Positions 1 to 4,931 of a DNA stretch of 5,295 nt are shown here, piece by piece; the stretch's first letter is position 1; each line of letters begins with the position of its first letter. The notes under the pieces are model-generated. The model did not search any database, had not been told where the DNA came from, and saw only the letters and a program-made list of their open reading frames with translations. A program made the position numbers and the translations under genes. Origin of the DNA: JBCDBY01 sp039182715 (lineage in GTDB: Bacteria > Planctomycetota > PLA2); the NCBI GenBank assembly GCA_039182715.1, contig JBCDBY010000307.1:1-5295 (forward strand). The letters are read 5' to 3'.

Positions 1-180
1 AGCAAGTGCCAGGTGCGCTACGAAGAGGCGGAGAACGACCGCATCAAGGTCACCTGGGCGATGCAGGGCCGCATGGACACGGCGGGCGGCGGTTGGCTGG
101 CGATGCTGATGCCGCGGACGATCGGCCGTTCCTTCGACGCCGGCCTCGCCAACCTGAAGAAGCTCGCGGAGGCGGAGTAA
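1..180 (+). CDS. SRPBCC-family protein, C-terminal fragment
   Basis: Frame 1 is open from the window edge to TAA at 178-180, giving the last 59 residues of a protein whose start lies outside the window. The tail has alternating hydrophobic strands (RIKVTWAMQGRMD), then a glycine-rich stretch with several Met, and ends in a helix of the type IGRSFDAGLANLKKLAEAE. This pattern (beta strand with V-T-W, a loop, then a long C-terminal helix with D-GL-NLK) is typical of polyketide cyclase/START-like SRPBCC proteins, which bind hydrophobic ligands in a helix-grip fold. The ligand cannot be told. Codon third positions are mostly G/C, as in the neighbours. The stop overlaps the next gene's start (TAATG), so the two are probably co-transcribed and translationally coupled. 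The family call rests on fold-like sequence pattern only and is moderate; that it is a real coding end is well supported. Confidence 0.7.
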   Translation, partial: SKCQVRYEEAENDRIKVTWAMQGRMDTAGGGWLAMLMPRTIGRSFDAGLANLKKLAEAE

Positions 181-515
181 TGCGACGCGTTCTGTCCCTC
201 TTCCTCCTGGGCCCCTTGCTGGGCCCCTTTCTGGCGGGCTGCGCCAGCCCCACGCTCGACCAGCACATGAACGAGCAGTCCGGCTACACGGTGCACAGCG
301 GCTTCGTGCGCAAGACGGTGATGACCAACCCGCAAGTCAAACAGCTCGCGGATGGGACCGCCTACACCTCCACGCAGGAGGGCGATTCGGTCGTGCTGTA
401 CAACGAGGTGCGTGATCGGCGCGGCAAGCGCGATGTGTCGCAGACCTTCCAGCTCAAGCCGGGCGACCAGTTCATCAAGGCGAGCCCGCTCAGCTACGTG
501 CTCATCAAGCGGTAG
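180..515 (+). CDS. Small predicted lipoprotein, unknown function
   Basis: This encodes 111 aa. The ATG at 180 is chosen because it overlaps the preceding stop (TAATG), has GGAGG at 168-172 with 7 nt spacing, and begins a classic type II signal peptide: MRR, a Leu/Phe/Gly/Pro hydrophobic core, and the lipobox LAGC with the lipidated Cys at residue 21. The open frame continues upstream to 6, but that part is an Arg/Gly-rich shadow of the upstream gene. The mature part (about 90 residues) is polar, with no second membrane segment and no further Cys. It has beta-strand-like stretches around 38-49, 69-77 and 87-108 (VVLYNEV; DVSQTFQLKPGDQF). The protein should be anchored to a membrane facing the periplasm or exterior. 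I do not recognise a family; it is sized like small periplasmic lipoproteins of unknown role. Its 3' end overlaps the opposite-strand gene by 22 nt. Confidence 0.85.
   Translation: MRRVLSLFLLGPLLGPFLAGCASPTLDQHMNEQSGYTVHSGFVRKTVMTNPQVKQLADGTAYTSTQEGDSVVLYNEVRDRRGKRDVSQTFQLKPGDQFIKASPLSYVLIKR
207..229 (+). repeat. 11-bp tandem direct repeat in the signal-peptide core
   Basis: CTGGGCCCCTT occurs at 207-217 and again at 219-229, a 12-nt period. It encodes a doubled Leu-Leu-Gly-Pro in the hydrophobic part of the lipoprotein signal peptide (residues 9-16). It looks like a slippage duplication that keeps the frame. Confidence 0.85.
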
Positions 516-970
516 CGCTGCAGCAGGTCCTCGGGCCCTAAGTGGTCCTTCGGGTCGGCGCGCACGAAGCTCATCGGCACGTGCTTGAGCGCCGCCTGTC
601 GCTCGAGGTTGTAGTAACGGTTGAAGTCGTCGATCTGGCGGTTGACCGCGTCATAGCGCCCGTCCGCCTCCAGCCACTTGCGCCAGCGCGCGTTGCAGCG
701 GTCGACGGTTTCGGCCAGGCGGCGTTGCGCGCGCTCCTTCTTGCGCGCGGGCGCGGCGGCCAGCTCCTTCCGCCGGAGCTCCACGAACCGCGTCAGCGAG
801 CGGTAGTGGCGTTCGGCTCGGGCGTGCAGCGCTTCGACGGCGCGCTCCAGGCGAGCGGCGCGCTTCACGTACGCGGGCGGCTCCCCGATGTGATCGAGAA
901 CCTGCTCCGAGACGGCCCGTTTCCACGGGGTCGCGCGCACGTGCAGCCGTTCCTTCTTCGGCTCGTCCAC
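494..970 (-). CDS. Conserved-looking hypothetical protein, basic and helical
   Basis: This encodes 158 aa if it starts at GTG 970-968. I recognise no family. The protein is rich in Arg, Lys, Glu and Ala and looks almost wholly helical, with likely coiled-coil stretches around residues 34-75 (RLERAVEALHARAERHY) and 76-115. It ends with a Tyr/Asn-rich segment (DDFNRYYNLERQAALKH, about 114-130) and a tail like EDLLQRYRL. There is no signal peptide, no membrane segment and only one Cys (residue 92). Coding is supported by strongly G/C-biased third positions on this strand, while the opposite frames give Arg/Pro-rich shadow. The start is uncertain. GTG 970 lacks a Shine-Dalgarno but sits 7 nt after a promoter-like -10; GTG 940 (148 aa) has AAGGA 10 nt upstream. 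The 3' end overlaps the lipoprotein gene by 22 nt, and the 5' end lies 19 bp from the divergent MBL gene, so it is transcribed alone. Structural or nucleic-acid-binding roles are possible but unsupported. Confidence 0.75.
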   Translation of the reverse strand: MDEPKKERLHVRATPWKRAVSEQVLDHIGEPPAYVKRAARLERAVEALHARAERHYRSLTRFVELRRKELAAAPARKKERAQRRLAETVDRCNARWRKWLEADGRYDAVNRQIDDFNRYYNLERQAALKHVPMSFVRADPKDHLGPEDLLQRYRLMST

Positions 971-977
971 TTGGGGC

Positions 978-1007
978 AGAATACCGCGCGTGCTGCGCCT
1001 CGGCCAA
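978..1007 (-). promoter_or_regulatory. Candidate sigma70-type promoter for the 494-970 gene
   Basis: Read on the minus strand, TTGGCC (1007-1002, 4/6 match to TTGACA) and TATTCT (983-978, 4/6 match to TATAAT) are separated by 18 bp. The -10 ends 7 nt before the GTG at 970, so transcription would begin at or next to the start codon (leaderless). The -35 lies inside the divergent MBL coding sequence. In G+C-rich DNA this is suggestive, not proof. Confidence 0.4.
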
Positions 1008-1823
1008 TTCGAGATCCACACCGTCCCCAGCGGCGACTTCGCCCTCGACGGCGGCGCGATGTTCGGCGTCGTCCCCCAGCCGCTCTGGGCCAGGACCAAT
1101 CCGCCCGACGAGAAGAACCGCATCGACCTCGGGATGCGGCTGATGCTCGTGAAGGACGGCGAGCGGACCTGGCTCGTCGACACCGGCATCGGCGACAAGT
1201 GGAGCGACAAACAGAACGGCATCTACCGGCTGGAAAACGCCCTGCTGCCGGACGAAGCGGTGCGCGCCGCCGGCCACGACCCGGCGTCGATCACCGACGT
1301 GGTGCTCACCCACCTCCACTTCGACCACGGCGGCGGGTCGACCCGCGCCGACGGCACGCCCGTCTTCGAGCAGGCGCGCTACCACCTGCAGCGCGCGCAG
1401 TTCGAGTGGGCGCGCGACCCGGCGCCGAAGGACCGGGCGAGCTACCGGCCGCTCGATTTCATGCCGCTTTTCGAGCAGGACCGGCTGGTTTTGCACGACG
1501 GACGCATCGAAGTCGCCGACGGCATCGAACTCCTCGTCGTGGACGGACACACGCCGGGTCAGCAGCTGGTCAAGATCGAGGGCGACGGGCAGACGCTGCT
1601 CTACACCGCCGATCTCGTGCCCACGGCGACGCACCTGCGCACGCCGTACGTCATGGCCTACGACAACGAACCGCTCAAGACCATCGCGGAGAAGGTCGAG
1701 TGGCTCGGTCGCGCGGCCGACGAGGAGTGGATCCTCTTTTTCGAACACGACGCCCACACCACCGCCTGCCGGGTCCGACGCGGCGAGAAGGACTTCGAGC
1801 GGGGCGAGGAGGTTGCGATCTGA
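990..1823 (+). CDS. Metallo-beta-lactamase-fold hydrolase (lactonase/glyoxalase II-like)
   Basis: This encodes 277 aa and starts at GTG 990, where the family-like N-terminus begins (MLRLGQFEIHTVPSGDF). No better in-frame start is seen; a G-run at 973-976 is a weak Shine-Dalgarno. The whole two-metal site is visible: HLHFDH with H108, H110, D112 and H113; H187 in GHTPGQ; D208 in TADLVP; and H253 in FEHD. The strand WLVDTGIGD (61-69) precedes the first motif, as usual for the fold. The order and length resemble the AHL-lactonase/organophosphorus-hydrolase-like MBL branch, not true beta-lactamases. No signal peptide is seen, so it is probably cytosolic and cleaves an ester, thioester or lactone; the substrate is unknown. 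Its TGA shares a base with the mrp ATG (TGATG), implying one operon and coupled translation. Divergent from the 494-970 gene across only 19 bp, so its promoter must lie within that gene. Confidence 0.93.
   Translation: MLRLGQFEIHTVPSGDFALDGGAMFGVVPQPLWARTNPPDEKNRIDLGMRLMLVKDGERTWLVDTGIGDKWSDKQNGIYRLENALLPDEAVRAAGHDPASITDVVLTHLHFDHGGGSTRADGTPVFEQARYHLQRAQFEWARDPAPKDRASYRPLDFMPLFEQDRLVLHDGRIEVADGIELLVVDGHTPGQQLVKIEGDGQTLLYTADLVPTATHLRTPYVMAYDNEPLKTIAEKVEWLGRAADEEWILFFEHDAHTTACRVRRGEKDFERGEEVAI
1806..1812 (+). promoter_or_regulatory. Ribosome binding site of mrp
   Basis: GAGGAGG lies inside the last codons of the MBL gene, 10 nt before the ATG at 1823. It fixes the mrp start, although the same frame stays open far upstream. 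Confidence 0.75.
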
Positions 1824-2881
1824 TGGCTGATCTTTCCGCCCCCATCAAGGAGGCTCTCTCCAGCGTCCTGCCCATCGAGCAGGTCGTCGGTCTCAAGGAG
1901 ACCAACGGAAAGGTGCTCGTCACGATCGCCGCGGCGATCCCGACGCCGGAGAAGCCCGCCTTCGCCGATCGCGTCAAGACCGCGGTCCGCGGCGTGGAGG
2001 GCGTGAAGGACGTCTTCATCTCCTTCGCCGAGCCGACGCCGGCGCAGCAGCCGCCGCAGCAGCAGGCGCCGAACCCGCTCGAGAAGGTCGATCGCATCCT
2101 CGCCGTCGGCGCGGGCAAGGGCGGCGTGGGCAAATCGACCGTCAGCGTGAACCTCGCCATCGCGCTCGCGCAGCAGGGCAAGCGCGTCGGCCTGCTCGAC
2201 GCCGACATCTACGGCCCCAGCGCCGCCGTCATGACCGGCTGCTCGGACTACCAGGCGGAAGGCGACAAGCATCAGCGCGTCATCCCCGCGATGCGGCACG
2301 GCATCAAGGTCATCTCGATCGCCTTCCTGCTGCCGGAAGACCAGTCCGCGGTCGTCTGGCGCGGTCCGATGGTCGGCAAGATGGTGCAGCAGCTGCTCAC
2401 CAACGTCGCCTGGGGCGAGCTCGACTACCTCATCGTCGATCTGCCGCCGGGCACCGGCGACGCGGTGTTGAGCCTTGCGCAGACGGTGCCGCTCTCCGGC
2501 GCGGTGGTCGTGACCACCCCGCAGGACGTGGCGCTGCTGGACGTGTTGAAAGCGATGGAGATGTTCGAGCAGGTCAAGGTGCCGGTCGCCGGCGTCGTCG
2601 AGAACATGGCGGGCTTTACCTGCCCCGCGTGCGGCGTCACCACCGACATCTTCCTCAAGGGTGCCGGCCGCAAGGCGGCGGAGCGATTCAAGGTGCCGCT
2701 ATTGGGCACGCTTCCGCTCGACCCGGCCGTCCCGCCGGGCGGCGACGAAGGTCAGCCCGTCTCGATTGCCGCGCCGGACTCGGCCACGGCCCAGGGATTC
2801 CACTCGATCGCCAAGGAGACGATCTCGCGACTCGACGCGATGGCCGGGCCGCCCCAGGGCTTCAATTTGAGCTGGTCGTAA
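1823..2881 (+). CDS. mrp: Mrp/ApbC/NBP35-type iron-sulfur cluster carrier ATPase
   Basis: This encodes 352 aa, a normal length for bacterial Mrp/ApbC. Family members are P-loop ATPases that bind a [4Fe-4S] cluster at a dimer interface and pass it to apoproteins in the cytoplasm. Residues 1-70 resemble a small MIP18/DUF59-type domain, but the usual D-P-E and C-P motifs are missing. A Pro/Gln-rich linker follows (71-86, CAG/CCG-rich in the DNA). The ATPase domain has the deviant Walker A GKGGVGKST (98-106), switch I DADIYGPS (126-133), Walker B-type DYLIVDLPPGTGD (201-213), ENM (260-262) and the cluster-binding CPAC (C267, C270). The start at ATG 1823 is set by GAGGAGG and by the overlap with the MBL stop; the open frame back to 542 is shadow. 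It lies just upstream of the rrf2-suf operon but is separated by a regulated gap, so it is probably a distinct transcript with a related role. Confidence 0.95.
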   Translation: MADLSAPIKEALSSVLPIEQVVGLKETNGKVLVTIAAAIPTPEKPAFADRVKTAVRGVEGVKDVFISFAEPTPAQQPPQQQAPNPLEKVDRILAVGAGKGGVGKSTVSVNLAIALAQQGKRVGLLDADIYGPSAAVMTGCSDYQAEGDKHQRVIPAMRHGIKVISIAFLLPEDQSAVVWRGPMVGKMVQQLLTNVAWGELDYLIVDLPPGTGDAVLSLAQTVPLSGAVVVTTPQDVALLDVLKAMEMFEQVKVPVAGVVENMAGFTCPACGVTTDIFLKGAGRKAAERFKVPLLGTLPLDPAVPPGGDEGQPVSIAAPDSATAQGFHSIAKETISRLDAMAGPPQGFNLSWS

Positions 2882-2902
2882 GCCCTTGCGCGGAAGGGGC
2901 TT
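2880..2902 (+). terminator. Hairpin at the end of mrp, weak terminator candidate
   Basis: AAGCCCTT (2880-2887) can pair with AAGGGGCTT (2894-2902) with one bulged G and a 6-nt loop, starting within the mrp stop codon. No T-run follows (TGCATCACG), so it is not a canonical intrinsic terminator. It may aid Rho-dependent ending or protect the 3' end. Confidence 0.35.
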
Positions 2903-2909
2903 GCATCAC

Positions 2910-2937
2910 GCCCCAAATGGTCCCATTTGCTTGGGGC
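2910..2937 (+). repeat. Nested inverted repeats: 16-bp palindrome inside a GC stem
   Basis: CAAATGG-TC-CCATTTG (2914-2929) is a dyad with 7-bp perfect arms and a 2-bp centre. It is enclosed by a competing outer repeat, GCCCCAA (2910-2916) with TTGGGGC (2931-2937). As DNA it could be an operator about 40 bp upstream of the rrf2 -35. As RNA it could fold into a hairpin ending mrp transcription, but no T-run follows. Confidence 0.55.
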
Positions 2938-2947
2938 CGGGTTGAAA

Positions 2948-2957
2948 ATAGGCCTAT
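2948..2957 (+). repeat. 10-bp perfect palindrome upstream of the rrf2 promoter
   Basis: ATAGGCCTAT is self-complementary and flanked by TTGA (2942-2945) and TCAA (2957-2960), which form an offset dyad of their own centred on 2951. It lies 11 bp upstream of the -35 box in the only AT-rich patch of the gap. It is a possible regulator-binding site, though a 10-bp palindrome alone could be chance. Confidence 0.35.
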
Positions 2958-2968
2958 CAAGCGGTCTC

Positions 2969-2997
2969 TTGGCAATAAGGGACCTTGGAGGTACTAT
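2969..2997 (+). promoter_or_regulatory. Predicted sigma70-type promoter of the rrf2-suf operon
   Basis: TTGGCA (2969-2974, 5/6 to TTGACA) and TACTAT (2992-2997, 4/6 to TATAAT, keeping the key first two and last two bases) are 17 bp apart. The -10 ends 7 nt before the ATG at 3005, so initiation is predicted at about 3003-3005, giving a leaderless or nearly leaderless mRNA. The GGAGG at 2987-2991 would then lie upstream of the transcript. Confidence 0.6.
2982..2992 (+). promoter_or_regulatory. Candidate Rrf2 operator in the promoter spacer
   Basis: ACCT-TGG-AGGT is a perfect 4-bp-arm dyad with a 3-bp centre. A few outer positions also match (2980/2994, 2977/2997, 2975/2999). It sits between the -35 and -10 boxes, where a bound dimer would block RNA polymerase; autorepression by the downstream Rrf2 protein is the simple reading. 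It does not match the known IscR type 1 or type 2 consensus, so the assignment is inferred from position and symmetry. Confidence 0.4.
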
Positions 2998-3004
2998 TTC
3001 TGCC

Positions 3005-3472
3005 ATGCTGCGAATCACACGACAGGCCGACTACGGGATCGTCCTCATGACGCTCTTCGGAGGGAAGAACGAGACGGCGGTCCTGAGCGCGCGGGAGATG
3101 GCGGAGGGCTCCAACCTTCCCCTGCCCACGGTCAGCAAGATTCTCAAGTGCCTGACGCGCGGTGGTGTCCTCAAGTCCACCCGCGGCGTCAAAGGCGGTT
3201 ATTCGCTGGCGCGTGCGTCCAACGAGATCAGCATCACGAACATTATCGAGGCGGTCGAGGGTCCGATCGCGATCACCGACTGTCTGGACGAGCAGAGCAA
3301 GGACTGCCTGATCCAGGACACCTGTCCCTGCAAGCAGAACTGGAACCGGATCAACGAGGCTGTTCGATCGGCCCTGAGCGGCGTACGCCTGAGCGACATG
3401 GCCATCGGGTGCAAGGTCGAAGCCCTGATCGGAACGACCGAGGAGAGTGACGAGAACCATGAGCTCGCATGA
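3005..3472 (+). CDS. Rrf2-family regulator of the SUF operon (Fe-S-sensing type)
   Basis: This encodes 155 aa. The ATG at 3005 gives the standard family N-terminus MLRITRQADYGI; an upstream TTG (2927) in frame would add non-family residues and span the promoter. The winged helix-turn-helix occupies about residues 1-70: LSAREMAEGSNLPLPTVSKI (27-46) includes the recognition helix, and TRGVKGGYSLAR (59-70) is the wing with the Rrf2 RG-x-x-GGY signature. C93, C101, C107 and C109 form the effector region, consistent with binding an Fe-S cluster as in IscR. The tail NWNRINEAVRSAL (112-124) resembles the SUF-associated subgroup found before sufB in gammaproteobacteria. The gene overlaps sufB by 14 nt, so it leads the operon and probably represses it when clusters are sufficient. 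A palindrome in its promoter fits autoregulation. I leave the symbol blank because cyanobacterial SufR belongs to another family. Confidence 0.93.
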   Translation: MLRITRQADYGIVLMTLFGGKNETAVLSAREMAEGSNLPLPTVSKILKCLTRGGVLKSTRGVKGGYSLARASNEISITNIIEAVEGPIAITDCLDEQSKDCLIQDTCPCKQNWNRINEAVRSALSGVRLSDMAIGCKVEALIGTTEESDENHELA

Positions 3473-4907
3473 CGACACCATCCACGAGTTCGCCAACAAG
3501 GAGTACGAGTGGGGCTGGGTCACCGACATCGAGGCGGATAGCCTCCCGCCCGGCCTCAATGAGGAGGTTGTCCGCTTCATCTCGATGAAGAAGGGCGAAC
3601 CCGACTGGCTGCTCCAGTGGCGCCTCCAGGCGTTTGCGACCTGGCAGAAGATGGAGGAGCCGACCTGGGCCTTCGTCGAATACCCCCCCATCGACTTCCA
3701 GGCCGCCAGCTACTACTCCGCGCCGAAGTCGGCTGCCGACGGCCCGAAGAGCCTCGACGAGGTCGACCCCGAGCTGCTCCGCACGTACGAGAAGCTCGGC
3801 ATCCCGCTGGAGGAGCAGAAGATGCTCGCCGGCGTGGCGGTCGATGCGGTCTTCGACAGCGTCTCGGTCGCAACCACCTTCAAGGGCAAGCTCGAGGAGA
3901 TGGGCATCATCTTCTGCTCGTTCAGCGAGGCGGTGAAAAACCACCCCGAGCTGATCAAGAAGTACCTCGGCTCGGTCGTGCCGCGCAACGACAACTACTA
4001 CTCCGCGCTCAACAGCGCGGTGTTCTCCGACGGTTCGTTCGTCTACATCCCGGAGGGCGTCCGCTGCCCGATGGAGCTGTCGACCTACTTCCGGATCAAC
4101 GCGCAGAACACCGGCCAGTTCGAGCGCACGCTGATCGTCGCCGACAAGGGCTCCTACGTGAGCTACCTCGAGGGCTGCACCGCCCCGATGCGCGACGAGA
4201 ACCAGCTGCACGCCGCGGTCGTCGAGATCGTGGCGCTCGACGACGCCGAGGTGAAGTACAGCACCGTCCAGAACTGGTACCCCGGCGACGAGAACGGCAA
4301 GGGCGGCATCTACAACTTCGTCACGAAGCGCGGCGCCTGCCGCGGCACGCGGTCGAAGATCAGCTGGACGCAGGTCGAGACCGGCTCCGCGATCACCTGG
4401 AAGTACCCCAGCGTGATCCTGCAGGGCGACGACTCGGTCGGCGAGTTCTACTCGGTGGCGCTCACCGGCAAGAAGCAGCAGGCCGACACCGGCACCAAGA
4501 TGGTGCACATCGGCAAGAACACGAAGAGCACCATCATCGCCAAGGGCATCTCGGCGGCGCGCGGGCAGAACATCTACCGCGGGCTCGTGAAGATGATGCC
4601 GGGCGCCGAGAACGCGCGGAACTTCTCCCAGTGCGACTCGATGCTCATCGGCAACAAGTGCGGGGCACACACCTTCCCGTACATCGAGGTCCGCAACAAG
4701 ACCGGCATGGTCGAGCATGAGGCTTCGACCAGCAAGATCGGCGAGGACCAGATCTTCTACTGCAACCAGCGCGGCATCGATACCGAGGATGCCGTCTCCA
4801 TGATCGTCAACGGATTCTGCAAGGAGGTCTTCCGCGAGCTGCCCATGGAGTTCGCCGTGGAAGCGCAGAAGCTCCTTGGTATTTCGCTCGAAGGCTCCGT
4901 CGGTTGA
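3459..4907 (+). CDS. sufB: SufB, Fe-S cluster assembly scaffold protein
   Basis: This encodes 482 aa, full length for SufB and without an intein. SufB joins SufC and SufD in the cytosolic SufBC2D complex, on which clusters are built from sulfur delivered by SufS and its partner. The N-terminal helical part (to about 85) contains YEWGWVTDIEADSLPPGL and the WLLQWRLQAF segment. The beta-helix core follows, with IPEGVRCPMELSTYFRIN (197-214), EGCTAP (C240, probably equal to E. coli Cys254) and NWYPGDENGKGGIYNFVTKR (272-291). The C-terminal part has QCDSMLIG with C392 and VEHEASTSKIGEDQ with H420 and E421; these line up with E. coli C405, H433 and E434, needed for cluster assembly. ATG 3459 is chosen over GTG 3447, which would overlap the GAGGAG motif. 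AGGAG at 3441-3445 is 13 nt away, a long spacing, and the 14-nt overlap with the regulator gene suggests coupling. Confidence 0.97.
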   Translation: MSSHDDTIHEFANKEYEWGWVTDIEADSLPPGLNEEVVRFISMKKGEPDWLLQWRLQAFATWQKMEEPTWAFVEYPPIDFQAASYYSAPKSAADGPKSLDEVDPELLRTYEKLGIPLEEQKMLAGVAVDAVFDSVSVATTFKGKLEEMGIIFCSFSEAVKNHPELIKKYLGSVVPRNDNYYSALNSAVFSDGSFVYIPEGVRCPMELSTYFRINAQNTGQFERTLIVADKGSYVSYLEGCTAPMRDENQLHAAVVEIVALDDAEVKYSTVQNWYPGDENGKGGIYNFVTKRGACRGTRSKISWTQVETGSAITWKYPSVILQGDDSVGEFYSVALTGKKQQADTGTKMVHIGKNTKSTIIAKGISAARGQNIYRGLVKMMPGAENARNFSQCDSMLIGNKCGAHTFPYIEVRNKTGMVEHEASTSKIGEDQIFYCNQRGIDTEDAVSMIVNGFCKEVFRELPMEFAVEAQKLLGISLEGSVG

Positions 4908-4931
4908 GTCGAACCGGAATCGAATAGACAA

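Noticed and set aside
6..179. Upstream extension of the lipoprotein frame
   Set aside because: It is Gly/Arg/His-rich shadow of the SRPBCC gene; the signal peptide with lipobox begins at 180.
954..982. Plus-strand promoter for the MBL gene (CAGAAT at 977-982)
   Set aside because: The -10 is a 4/6 match, but the hexamer 17 bp upstream (TTCTTC) does not resemble a -35, so I do not call it.
651..1757. 368-aa open frame antisense to the MBL gene
   Set aside because: Same shadow effect. It has no recognisable motif, while the opposite strand carries a complete metal site.
542..1822. Long plus-strand open frame continuing upstream of mrp (would make a 779-aa protein)
   Set aside because: The translation before 1823 is Arg/Pro/His-rich shadow of the MBL gene and of the minus-strand gene. 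A strong GAGGAGG and the normal Mrp N-terminus mark the true start at 1823.
2927..3004. TTG start adding 26 residues to the Rrf2 regulator
   Set aside because: The added residues do not fit the family, whose proteins begin with MLRITRQADYGI, and the region contains the promoter.
3459..4907. Possible intein or frameshift in sufB
   Set aside because: SufB is a frequent intein host, so I checked: the frame is continuous, the length is normal and there are no Hint/homing-endonuclease motifs.
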